A stretch of DNA of 64,000 nucleotides, taken from Zymoseptoria tritici IPO323 (Eukaryota; Ascomycota; Dothideomycetes; Mycosphaerellales; Mycosphaerellaceae). The notes beneath the pieces were generated by a model. The model saw nothing but the letters and a program-made list of their open reading frames with translations, made no database searches and was not told the DNA's origin. Location: positions 2,312,501 to 2,376,500 of the forward strand of contig NC_018212.1 of the NCBI RefSeq assembly GCF_000219625.1. Direction: 5' to 3'. Positions 1 through 10,116 of this stretch are shown in pieces (the stretch's first letter is position 1; each line of letters begins with the position of its first letter). The position numbers were made by a program, and so were the translations under genes.

Positions 1-215
1 TCCAATGCTCTCATACCCAACCTCTCCCCCTCGGCCCATCCCCGGCCCCTCAATGTGACCAATATAACCCCAGATTTTCCGGACACCTTCACCGATGGAC
101 CTCAGCAAGTCCCAAAACTGCCGGGTTTCGTGGTCTGGCGGTATAACAAGGTGCGTACTACATTTCTTTCTTCTCTCTTTCTCTCTCTCTCTCTTTGCTT
201 TCGTAGATAGAGTAG
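1..215 (+). CDS. 3' end of an unidentified protein gene (5' part outside window)
   Basis: Frame 1 is open from the first base to 150 and nearly all variable codons end in C, typical of this genome's genes. It ends in VVWRYNK just before a plausible intron: donor GTGCGT at 151 and a long CT-rich tract ending in TTTCGTAG at 206. The next exon would read Ile-Glu-stop (stop at 213-215). I do not recognise the protein. The minus strand is also open here but with poorer codon choice. No good branch site is visible in the proposed intron, so the 3' exon is uncertain. Confidence 0.4.
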
Positions 216-2207
216 TTAGTAGCGGGGCGTGGCAGTGGCAGTGGCAGTGGCAGTGGCAGTGGCAGTGGCAGTGGCATCGGCAGCAGCAGCAACATCTCGA
301 CAACCGCGCACAAAGAAACTCCCCAGGGGAGATTTCACTGCTCACCATCTGGTGGGCAGAAGTTTTTGTGTTTTGAGAGGAGGTTTGAGATCGTGATGGT
401 GAGCGTCAATGCCAGAGTGACTCAATTTTTGTTCCAATCGATGGTGGGATAGACTACGGCACTGAGGAAGAAGACGTGGCGATGATGTTTTGGTTTGGTT
501 TGGAAGGACGCTGGTTCGAGCTGGATGGAACGTTGTTGTTGGAGCTAACCGTTGTGGTCGGAGGTGAGGTGAGCTTCCTTTTGTCATCGAGTGATGGAGG
601 ACGACTGCAACACGACCGAGAGGCGTCTCAAAGCAGCGATGACTCTATGGCCGGAAGCAAGTCAATGATCCAAGAATCGTTGCCGGCCTCACGTTCAATG
701 TATCTCGGCGATGAGCGTGATGAATCAGGTGTTCGAGCCGTGTCGATATTGCGGACCTTGGCGCTCAGCCACACCGACGACCAACGGCGGCGGAGCTATC
801 GGATGATTGCAATTCGTTGTGAAGGTTGCTTGATCCAGTTCCGAGCCCTTGATGAATCTCAATCAACATCGACGAAGTGCTTTTCGCCTCCAGTACTTGC
901 TATAGGCGGCGTGCTGTATAGCCCAAGAACGGCCGCCAGCTGGTAGCTACTGCCAGACCAGGCACCAATCGAAGCGGCTACAAAATCGCAGACCGGATAC
1001 TGTTGCAGATCTCAAGTTAAATCGATGCTGTAGGTAGAGGGAATTGTACGTCCGGAAAGACTTCCAGCCAACGAACTTTCATTCCATGGGGAATATCTTT
1101 GCCGAAGGAAGACGGCTCAATTTCGGAGACCTTCTGATGACAATCGGGGATACTAGGGAGAACAGCTATTTTCGGAGGAATTGTGCTCCGTGGAACGAAA
1201 CAGAAGTTCGAGGAGGTCAGAGGTCAAACAGAAAGGAGACAAAGGCGGCGAGACTCCCGGACTAAACCCTTCAGATGCTACGGAGAGACAACAGAGGAAG
1301 CTATGGATGATGAGTATGACGAATCGGAAGTCAGTACTGGTCAGTCAGGTCGTGGACAGAGATGGACCGGGATGAGGGAACTTCTACGATTGGCACGAAG
1401 CATTGCACAAGACGAATATTGCAGGAGTGTAAGGACCTGAGTTTGTACGACACGACTGGAGAGATCTATATTGAAGACGCACGTGCTATGTACTCCGCTT
1501 CGCCTCATAACCTAGAGCATCTATGGCGAGCTCCTGCCTTGGCGAGGAGCGTATTCACGGAGTCTCCACAGGAGCAGCATAATTTCCACCTGTGGACATC
1601 GCCGCATCGGCGAGAAGCAAAGGGTCGGATCGCATACCTGGTTCCTTCTGCCAACAGCGCTGACATCGTAGCAGAAGATACTTTGCAGCAACGGACACAC
1701 TGGAAAGTCGGTTTCGGATCGAGTGATGTGTGTTTCCAGGACCCCGTGTAGAAGCACCGTGAGCCATGAGAGGTACGAAGGCAAGCGAGCAATTTTCATA
1801 CTGTTCTTTGTGCTGTGTGGAGCTTTGACAACAATGTCCAGTATCGTGAATCGATTTGCAGATTCTGTGCGTACTGAATTACTGACAAGCATCCGATGCT
1901 ATCAAAAAGCGTACTGGTCATGTATGAAGCTCCGGAGGTCGCTTGCGGTGAGCAACGCGGAATCACAATTCGTCGGCAACATTCCGATCTTGCCAATGTG
2001 CAGTCGTTAGTTCTCCATCTGGCCGATATGTTGCTCCGTATGCTGTAGTTCTCGAGACGCTGGAAGCCTCGTTCTGAGACAGGAAGCCCATACGATGAAT
2101 CCTGATGGTCCATGGTATCTCGCAGTCGTCTGAGACGGCGAGTATAGAAGGCCGCGCTCGGCATGCTTCGTGGTGAGCTGCCAGTCGGTCACGGTCGATC
2201 TGCTCTT
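216..2207. other. No convincing gene (about 2 kb)
   Basis: Only short overlapping open frames on both strands, none with a recognisable domain or consistent codon choice. Apart from the hexamer repeat at 230-276 I see nothing definite. An ancient decayed gene is possible. Confidence 0.5.
230..276. repeat. (TGGCAG)n microsatellite
   Basis: Nearly eight uninterrupted copies of the 6-bp unit TGGCAG, followed by a short CAG run. It lies in non-coding sequence just after the proposed end of the edge gene. Confidence 0.95.
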
Positions 2208-3113
2208 TCAGAGCTCTTTCCATTTATCCGTCCTGAACTCTGCGAAGTAGTCCTCCCTGCCCCATCTCTCGTCACAGCTTGCCAAACCATTCCGCTGAAT
2301 CGCTCGAGATATGGCAAGACTATCTTCTTTCCAACATATCTCCCTCGACGAGATCGTATCCTTCAGAAGAGTGACGATACGTATGAATTCCCGGGGTGGG
2401 CGCTTCGACACGATTTTGAAAGTCTCGCGGGTAGTGGCGGAATGCTCGGCATACAGCCAAGCAAGCAGGTTGCGCCAATTCGGCTGGTCCAGGACTCGCA
2501 CTTGATACGTTCTGGTACGAGCAACGTTGTCGAAAGAGACGTAGAGATCGCTTGTGGTAAAACGTTGGAGATTGGCGGCGTTGTAGTCGGAGATTTGCCA
2601 GACAAACTCGTTTCGTTGCCAGAACATGAGATGTGTCTCGGCGCGAATTTGGGAGGAGGTGGAGAGCAGGCCTGGCAGAGTCGTGTTGGCACCGATGAAG
2701 ACTTGCTCGTCGTCGACGAGAACGAGTTCGAAGATGTGGTTGCGGAGTTCTGGCGACAGGCGGAGAAGTCTGCTGCTTTCGTTGTGCTGTCTGGCTTGTC
2801 GCAATTGCATCCGCTGTGGGTACGAGGTGCGGCGATTTGTGATTCTCGTGCTTCGGGACTCTTGCATCGGAGTCCTTGTCATTGTATGGCCGGAGTAGGA
2901 GGCATGCTTCGAATCCCCTTTGCGAGCGCGGACACGGAAGGTAATGTCCATATCGAAGCTGCGGACGTTGGGGCCAGAGCCTGGTTCGTTCTGCGTTGAT
3001 GCTGCCATTGAGAATGTGGTGTATTGAACGGGGCGCCTGGTTTGTTGGACCTGTTTTGAGAGTGGTGATGTTGCAAAGGATGGCGTATCGGAGAGAGTCT
3101 CAGAATCCTGCAC
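2208..3113 (-). CDS. 2EXR / F-box-like domain protein
   Basis: A 301-residue frame without introns. Residues about 114-185 carry LLRLSPELRNHIFELVL, then SQIRAETHLMFWQRNEF, the layout of the fungal 2EXR (F-box-like) domain, where 'LP.E.RN.I..LVL' is followed by 'S.QIR.E....F...N.F'. The first 110 residues are low-complexity and basic, so the true start may be a later Met, for example residue 36. The C-terminal half (RTYQVRVLDQPNWRNLLAWLY) matches the general form of these proteins. Molecular function of this family is unknown; a role as protein-interaction adaptor is inference. Divergent from the related gene starting at 3317, with only 203 bp between them, so a shared promoter is likely. Confidence 0.7.
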   Translation of the reverse strand: MQDSETLSDTPSFATSPLSKQVQQTRRPVQYTTFSMAASTQNEPGSGPNVRSFDMDITFRVRARKGDSKHASYSGHTMTRTPMQESRSTRITNRRTSYPQRMQLRQARQHNESSRLLRLSPELRNHIFELVLVDDEQVFIGANTTLPGLLSTSSQIRAETHLMFWQRNEFVWQISDYNAANLQRFTTSDLYVSFDNVARTRTYQVRVLDQPNWRNLLAWLYAEHSATTRETFKIVSKRPPREFIRIVTLLKDTISSREICWKEDSLAISRAIQRNGLASCDERWGREDYFAEFRTDKWKEL

Positions 3114-3316
3114 AGCGGGATGTTTGCTGATGTCTCACTTGACGCGCTAAATGTTTTAGCGCCATCCGCGCGAGACATGCCCAAGTCACCCGTCTGATTC
3201 ACGACGCCGATTTTCATGGACACTTCGTCTCCTCTTCTACCGACTTCGATCTTTTCTCCCCCACTTCCGAACACTCTCCTCAACCGGATTCAGCTACAAC
3301 AAGCCCAGCAAACACG

Positions 3317-4781
3317 ATGTTGTTCGGCAAAGCAGCAGTCAAGCGCAAGGCGGAACAGGACGACGACGAGCTGCCACAACACCAGAGCGTGCGTCCACGA
3401 GTTGAAGCGCCAATAATGCTGGCCGAAAATGATCTGGACAACGTCAGCGATCTGGGCGGATGGAACTCCAGCGGACAGCGACCTGAGCGCAACGTGAGTT
3501 CCTCGAAACCGCAGGATGAGACGGCAAGCTAACATTTTCTAGGCAGCTCACAACAAAGACATCGCCGACAACTTCCCTCGCGGCCACCTCCTCAACATGC
3601 CAACTCTCGTCCAACGCCGCATCTTCGCGAAAGTTCTGCGCCATGACGAACCCCTGATCATTTCTCCAACCGCCGAAGCAGAGCGCGAAGCCGCCAACGA
3701 TCTTGCCCTTCTCCAGGTATGCCGCGCCACTCGCAAGGAGGCCGTGCCGCTCTACTACGTGGTCAACAGCTTCGAAGTGAAGGTGGAAAACTTCCACGCC
3801 AGCAAACTTCTGCCGTGGTACGAGCAGGCAATCATGCACCGCGGGAATGCAGTGGCGATGCCGATCGTTCTTGCCGGAGGTGAAGAGGACTGCACGAACT
3901 GGTGGGCAATGGAGGATAACAAAACCGTCGTCAAGGATGGGTTCAAGAAGGGACAACAGCTTCAGCTGCAACGCCTGAAGCCGTTCAAGGATATCTCGAC
4001 CACCGCACAAGCGCCACGAGGAGACATCAAGCTCGCAGTCACATACTCGCCCAACTGGACCAACCTCAAAGAGTGGCTTCATCTCTACCACGAAGGCAGG
4101 TTGCCAAACCTGATGAAGTGGGACATCAAGGGCAGCGAGGACGAAGAGCTCCTCGAAGGCGTCGTCGGAGCTTTTAACATGATGGAGAGCTTTATCGACT
4201 CGAAGTGGGAGACCGCGGAGAAGGCACTAGCTGGAATTCGTGGGTACTTGGTCCGCGATGACAAGCGCTGGGCCCAGAATGTTCCGCAGATCGAGACGCC
4301 GAGCAAGCAGCTTGCCTCCGAGGACGCTGGAGGCAACGTAAGCAAGATGATCGGGACGAGCGGCGCCTCGCAGGCTGATATCGATGATCTCATGAACGAC
4401 ATCGACGAAGATGAAGAGCCAGCTTTCCAGGACCCGACTCCGCGACTCAAGCGATGTACCCTCCCTCCGTCCTGCGACCCATCGCCTACAAAAGCCGCGC
4501 GCGAACACGCTACCGTCTCCAACCATCGGCTCTCACCCACAGCACCGGCTCAAAGCCAGACTCAAGATACCTTCTCCACGCCCATGGCTACCTCAGAGCA
4601 GGTGATCGACGAGAGCGACAACGAGGACGACGACAAGGAAGACGACGGCGTTGCCAAGCACCTTCATCCACCCTCTGCTGCTGGCACCGGTGGGCCGAGA
4701 GGATTTGAGTTCGAAGGAGGAGCAGCGGCCGAAGCTGTGAGGAGGATGAAAGGTGGGAGACCCAAATTCCACAAGAAGTAA
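3317..4781 (+). CDS. 2EXR / F-box-like protein with one intron
   Basis: Exon 1 is 3317-3493 (59 codons) and exon 2 is 3543-4781. The 49-bp intron has donor GTGAGT, branch-like GCTAAC and acceptor CTAG, and joins in phase 0 to give 471 residues. After the splice come MPTLVQRRIFAKVL, then LLQVCRATRKEAVPLYYVVN, the conserved core of the fungal 2EXR-like family ('L..VCR..R.EA.P.YY..N.F'). Residues after about 310 are low-complexity and acidic (DDLMNDIDEDEE; DESDNEDDDKEDDG), probably disordered; the very end is basic (RRMKGGRPKFHKK). No signal peptide or membrane segment. Function unknown. Divergently paired with the minus-strand 2EXR-like gene ending at 3113. Confidence 0.85.
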
Positions 4782-6542
4782 GAAGTAGGACGTTGAGTGG
4801 CTCCGGAGGTTCGAGCATGATTTTGAGACTTGGATATCGCTGCGTTCGAAAGTATTCGCTGCGATCTGACAGACATGACGGCACGCTCAGCTCCGTACCA
4901 CGGACGCCGGAACTTGAGGATCACGATGAATGGAGGGATCGAACTTCTGATCGGCCGCAGGATTGTTGCTGCTCACATGCTTGGAGTCGGCGCTTGGGAA
5001 GACTGCTTACTTTTGCGCGCTTTTGCTGCATAGCATACTAATACAATAATCACATACGCTTCAAGCTTACTTCGCAGTCGTTCGTGAGTTCTGCTGATTC
5101 GATCGCAGGTAGAGGACCTACATAGATATTACAACCCCTCTGATCAGTAGTCGGCACTCCGCTTGGTATACAGCGACTGACGCGAGATTGACGCGAGATT
5201 GACGCGAGGTTTGAAGCATTTGAAGGTTGAAGCATTTGAAGGATGTCGTGTCTGGAATCTATACTTCCCAGGTGATGCCGATGCCGATGCCGGCGATGTC
5301 CATCTATACCTGACTTTCTCGAACCAGCAAGCCATTTTTCAAGCGATATCGAAAGCCTGCTCACAAACTCGTGGCCAGGCCTTACCCATTCGACGCGAGC
5401 AATGGCATTATATGTCTGAAATCGAAAGCAAAACGCGGCAGCAGCGAAACGAAGGGCACGACGAGGCGAAACGGCATATTAGAACTGCGGGTCCGCAACT
5501 CCAGGACGAGAGCATACGAGCTTCAGCAATACCGACAAGCAGCGCTTTGCGGTCACAGTCTGATTGAGCTTCGTGGGCACCCTCTTTCTCACGTGCCGAA
5601 GCCTAAGCGTCAAGCGTGGATCTTCAACAAGTCGTCATCCACTGGTCAGCCAACTGCTTAACCCGTCGTCGTCGAGCGTTCGACGAACGTCCCATCGAGA
5701 AAGAGGACGTCGACTTACATAAAACAGCGAAAGTTCGGCAATTTCATGCAACACATGGAGGGTATCTTTGACCTCCGCATCAACGAAGACAAGGCCACGT
5801 AGAGAATGATGTCCCCTGCTTCGAGCGTACCGGCCGTGAGCTCCTCGAAAGTCGGAAACTCTATCGACAATGCTCAGCTAGACTAATTTAACGTTCACGA
5901 CTCGTATCACAAGCTAAACGTTGGATTGGACTCCAAGCCAGAAGGTGAGGTCGTGTGGTGGTATCACTAGCCTGTTGATCAGTACCATTTTGAGGACTAC
6001 GGCCACGGTTGCGTTGACGAGTAAGGCGAATCAGATAATGAGGACGATGAGAAGTCCGACTATGCCGAAGGTGACGATCGACATGTTGTTTCACTTTCAA
6101 ACGCCACGAGGAACAAACGATACGAGTTCAGCAGTTGGCGGCGTCCTTAATAATGTAGCATCTTTCCTGCACGAAATTCGCTCGGGCGAACGCTCACTGT
6201 TTTTGAAGCTCTTTCACTTCGACTCCGGGATTCTGGGCCGTCGGACGCCCAACATCCTTCTCGGACTGCGTACTTGCCTGCTTATATGCACAGTGGATAA
6301 AACCCCTCCCAAAAGACGATTTCTATAAACTGCATCTTCGCCAGTTATAGATGAAAAATAGAGCGAACACCTCCCCCACTGCATATAATAGTGCGAGTGA
6401 AATGTTGATATCCATCGTCCGTCTTTCATTCTATGTAGCTTATCTCTATCCCAGCAGCATGTCAATCCGCATCAATCGTCTTCACGGGTCATTATCTTCT
6501 CCTCAGTGCTCTCCAACATCATCCTCCCTCCTACTCCCCCAT
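4782..6542. other. Gene-poor interval (1.76 kb)
   Basis: Short open frames only, for example 5199-5567 (+), with no family resemblance I can see. It contains the small tandem repeats at 5178-5242. A decayed gene cannot be excluded. Confidence 0.5.
5178..5242. repeat. Two adjoining short tandem repeats
   Basis: Three copies of an 11-bp unit (TGACGCGAGAT, last one GGT) at 5178-5210, directly followed by two perfect copies of the 16-bp unit TTGAAGCATTTGAAGG at 5211-5242. Likely replication slippage. Confidence 0.9.
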
Positions 6543-7827
6543 CTACTTCGTCACCGGCCTAGCACACCCCAAATTCGCAAACTCCTTGCTCACGACCGAA
6601 AACACTCCACTTAAAGTCTCAACCACCGGCGTCACGACTCCATTCAACGTACTCGGCACATTCCCCAACGCAAGCTGATACAGCAAACACGTCAACGCCG
6701 GCCCCTCAATCCCCGCGTCCAACTTCCCCTCCTTGATCGCGCCGAAGTCGAGGCCCAAAAACTTCCCTTGAGCGGTGTTGCCACCGAAGAGAACGGGCGC
6801 TTCGAGGTACATGGCCAGAATCTCCCGGACGACGTCGCCGTTGGAGTAGGGTTCGACGCGGTTGATCCAGTTGGACGGCAAGCGTTCGTCGATGAAGAAG
6901 GAATTCATGGTTTCCTGGTCGGGAGCGTAGTTCCTCGATCCCGATGGCATGAGTTCGTAGAGGAACGAGGCGGCGCCGAAGAGGAGGAGCGCGAGGGGTC
7001 CGAAGAAGAAGTTGGCGTTTTCCGCGACGGACTGGTCGTAGCGCTGTTTGCGGTAGACCGCGAGGTTTTCGCGGTTGAAATTCCCGCCTGTGGTGGACGA
7101 CATCATGTCGAACAGGGTGCGGTTGAAAGAGAAGTTGTCGCCGCCGCCGGTGAAGAAGTCGTTGCGGGTGAGGGAGGTGTCGCCTTCGAATTTGTTGTGG
7201 CCGGCAAGACCGGGTTGTGAGCCGGTGAGTAAGGGCGCGATGGAGGTGCGGGTTGTGGCGTCGCAGCCGATGGAGAGTTTGGTTGTTACGAGGTCTCCGT
7301 CGGCTTGCAGGCCGAGGAAGGCGAGGAGGAGGGAGAGGTCGTAGCCGACGTTGTAGATGTTTTGTTGGGCGTTGACGAGCTCGGCGAAGGTGGTTATGCC
7401 GTCGCGGGCGAGGAAGCCGTGGTTTGCGGCGACGTTGAGGCCGGGGCAGGGGCCGCTGGGAGGGAAGTTAGCGCTCGTGTTGGTAGGTATAGGAGATTGT
7501 GTCATGGACGTACCGAATGTCTCGTGCTGTCGGAGGGATGTAGCGATGCACGTTGTCGAAGGGAGCTGGGACAAGGTAGCCGCCCTTTTCGTTTCCCCGT
7601 CCACCTTTTCTGGCGTTGTTGTAGGGGAATTGGTCTGTCACCTCGGGAGCGTTGACATGGTTTGGGTTGAAAGGGCAGGTTTGAGCGGAGCCGGGACCTG
7701 GTGCAGGATTTTGCTGTCGCCGATTGAGAGAGGAGAGCATGGAGTTGTCCACGCCGGGGACATTTTGGACCCATGGGAAGGCTTGGGCGGTCGTGCCGAG
7801 GAGGGAGAGGAGGGTGAGGGACTTCAT
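6543..7827 (-). CDS. Secreted heme-thiolate peroxidase (chloroperoxidase / unspecific peroxygenase family)
   Basis: Exon 1 runs 7827-7514 and exon 2 7455-6543. The 58-bp intron has donor GTACGT, branch-like GCTAAC and acceptor CCCAG, and splits an Arg codon; the product is 408 residues. Residues 1-16 form a signal peptide (MKSLTLLSLLGTTAQA). The splice precedes GPCPGLNVAANHGFL, whose Cys (about 108) is the axial heme thiolate ligand of this family. EGDTSLTRND at about 195-204 supplies the Glu-Gly-Asp metal/heme propionate site and a following Arg, as in the long (EGD-R) peroxygenases. These extracellular enzymes use hydrogen peroxide to oxygenate or halogenate organic substrates; which substrate is used here cannot be read from sequence. 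Length suits the family. Several N-glycosylation sequons (NFS, NRT) fit secretion. It stands alone, 0.8 kb from the repeat island. Confidence 0.93.
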
Positions 7828-8646
7828 GGTGGTGGTATAGTGGTCTAAGAAGGATAAAGAGATTGTGGGGAGAAACGTGGGGAATGCTGGGGTACTTATG
7901 TAGTGTCTTGCACATTGTCATACCCGGATTTGACGTATACCCAAGCTCACGCTCTGTGCGGTTGGGGTAAGACCATCGTTCACAGCCCCCACTTGGTCCC
8001 TCGTTTGTCGGAAAGAGTACGAGGTGATGGTCGCCTGTAGTTGCGGTTTTACGACTGCCGCAAACGGTAGGCTGGCGGACTAGATGACACTCTCGCCAAA
8101 ATCGCGGAAGCTTGCCTTTTCCAGGACGTGAAATGTAATCGATCCGCATCGATTGGATCGATCGATTGACATCTTCACAGCTCGTATAGAGACGTCATGT
8201 GGAGTGCCCCAATTCTTTGGCGTGATCTGGGTAGCGGCTGAGCGGATGACCAAGGGTCCAAGATGATGTTTCGTGCGGAAAGGGCAATGTTGTTACTGCG
8301 GAGGCATACAATAAGAACATAACGCACTTCACGCCACAGGAATATGGACATGAGGTCGAATCATGCTTATATCTCCCTTGCACGGCGAATGCCATGTGTA
8401 TTGCGATCGCACAGGAATCCCACGAGGAAGCCGAAAAGTCCGATCTGGGAAAGTGCCACGCCGATCGTTCTCCTTGAAGATCGACAGTGGCGGACGCCAT
8501 CTTCAAAGCTTCCCGACTTTCGAAATGCGGAGGCGTACAAGCCGACCAATCAAAGACTCCGGCAGCGCGATGACGGCCGAGGTACCTCCGTTCCCCCGCT
8601 CAAAGTGCGCCACTACGTCACTTGTTTACTCCAGCTCTCGTGTTAA
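7828..8646. other. Upstream region of the peroxygenase gene; no gene seen
   Basis: About 0.8 kb between the peroxygenase start and the MITE, presumably holding its promoter. I see no coding sequence. A GATCGAT-rich patch lies at 8139-8168. Confidence 0.5.
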
Positions 8647-9060
8647 GGGAAATACTAACGGCCGGCGCCCTCTTATCTAGTGACCGGCGCCCATCGATAT
8701 CGACGTGCAATCTTAACTATCGATATGCGTATAATACACAGCTTTTGCTTACCTACGCATATCGCATTACGTCTCTTAGGGAGCGATCCGAGGGGCCCCC
8801 CTCGCGGCCTGGAGTAGGGGTATAGGAGGAACGACTATCCCCTAACAGCGGAGGGGTGTCGGTCGCGGACACCTCGTCGTTCGTCCAGTCGTAAAACTAT
8901 GTTATTGTCGTTAGCAAAGCCGCGACCGAGGGACGAGGAAGCTAAGGCTGCGCAGCTAGTAGTCGATACGCAGAAGAGCTGTAAAAGATAGCGCATATTA
9001 CAGCTGATATTAGTGGGCGCCGGTCACTAGATAAGAGGGCGCCGGCCGTTAGTATTTCCC
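8647..9060. mobile_element. Non-autonomous Mutator-like MITE (414 bp) with 9-bp target duplication
   Basis: Perfect 47-bp terminal inverted repeats occupy 8647-8693 and 9014-9060, starting GGGAAATACTAACGG. They are flanked by the direct repeat TCGTGTTAA (8638-8646 and 9061-9069). A 9-bp target duplication with long TIRs starting GGGAAA is characteristic of Mutator-like elements. The interior has no open frame of useful length, so a transposase elsewhere must have moved it. Identical TIRs and duplication point to a recent insertion. Confidence 0.88.
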
Positions 9061-9263
9061 TCGTGTTAACAACATCTTAGATAATTAATTACACTACTAC
9101 TACACTATGCAATTAAACGTGCTAAATTGTAAACGAGTCTTTAGTGTCTTCTCCTTTGATCCTGCTATCGCGTTATAATAGTTTCTAGCTATAAGTACCT
9201 TATTGTTTTGTTTGTTTGTTTGTTCCATTTACGTCCTTTCGGAGTCCAAGACTATGTAGGACG

Positions 9264-9617
9264 GCTTTGCTATAAAGGCAAAGCAGTAGATCTAGTTACA
9301 ATCAGATTTTTCGGTATTCTTTAACCTTAGGGGAGACCCCGTGCCTAAGGTAGAATCTGCAAAGCAGAATCTACCGAAGGACTTCAAAAGCAGCGCAAAA
9401 CAAAGGAAATCCAACGAGTGTCGTGCAGCCGGGGCTGCAGTGTTGCAGCCTAAGGCTGCAGAATTTTCGCGCCAAGCTTTTGCAGAATTTTCAGCGGATC
9501 CTTCCGCTTCGCACGCACGCTGCGAATTCGAAAGAGAGAGGAGGAAATGCATTGCAGTGCAAAAAGCAGTGCAGGAGCGACGTAGCTGCGCAAGCAGCTC
9601 AAGCTGCGCAAGCAGCT
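9264..9617. repeat. Run of at least eight short hairpins
   Basis: Successive inverted repeats with 3-19 nt loops: GCTTTGC/GCAAAGC (9264-9284), CCTTAGG/CCTAAGG (9325-9350), GGTAGAATCTGC/GCAGAATCTACC with one mismatch (9349-9375), TGCAGCC/GGCTGCA (9424-9439 and again 9444-9460), AGCGGA/TCCGCT (9493-9508), and AGCTGC-GCAA-GCAGCT twice (9584-9599, 9602-9617). Spacers are short and the units differ, so this is not a simple tandem repeat. The flanks up to 10060 are also hairpin-rich, for example CTACGACGAC/GTCGTCGTAG at 10036-10058. No coding function is evident. Confidence 0.8.
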
Positions 9618-9861
9618 ACGCAAGCAGCTATCCAACCCGCTGTCTCTTTCTCTTGTCCTTAATATGCCTTTGTGGTATCGTAGTAGCAGTTCTATCTACG
9701 ACAACGCAGGTTAATCGCAGAGTTGTGGATTCCACCGAGTTCCAGCTCTTTAAAGTGTATGTATGCTTCCTTTCGAGGGCAACGACGTCTCTACTAGAGA
9801 AGGGACATGCGATTTCGATTCGGATTTCGAGGAGGTGCGCGTATAGGACAGAGTGGACTGC

Positions 9862-9888
9862 CTCTTCTTCTTCTTCTTCTTCTTCTTG
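9862..9888. repeat. (CTT)n microsatellite
   Basis: About nine CTT units in a row, within the non-coding hairpin-rich interval between the MITE and the transposase relic. Confidence 0.95.
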
Positions 9889-10116
9889 TTCGTAGCGTAG
9901 AGAGCTATTCGTTCGAATCGTGCTGTTGTTCTGTTGTAGCTTGTGTTTCGAGGGGAGGTGTACCTCTAGGTCGTATTGTTTTTGTAAGGGAAGAGGGATC
10001 GACGGCCTCTCCAATCCTCCGGAGGAAACTTGGCTCTACGACGACGATGTCGTCGTAGGTTCGTAGCCGGCACCACGTACAGGTGTTCCTCGTCGCCGGC
10101 CTATAAGTACCTTATA

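Noticed and set aside
2163..2999. 278-codon plus-strand frame
   Set aside because: Lies opposite the 2EXR-like gene at 2208-3113, whose translation has a recognisable domain; the plus frame has none.
6768..7655. Several plus-strand frames of 90-150 codons rich in Glu, Gly and Val
   Set aside because: They are antisense shadows of the GC-rich peroxygenase exon.
9264..9617. Hairpin run considered as a CRISPR-like array
   Set aside because: No constant repeat or spacer length, units differ, and the DNA is clearly eukaryotic nuclear.
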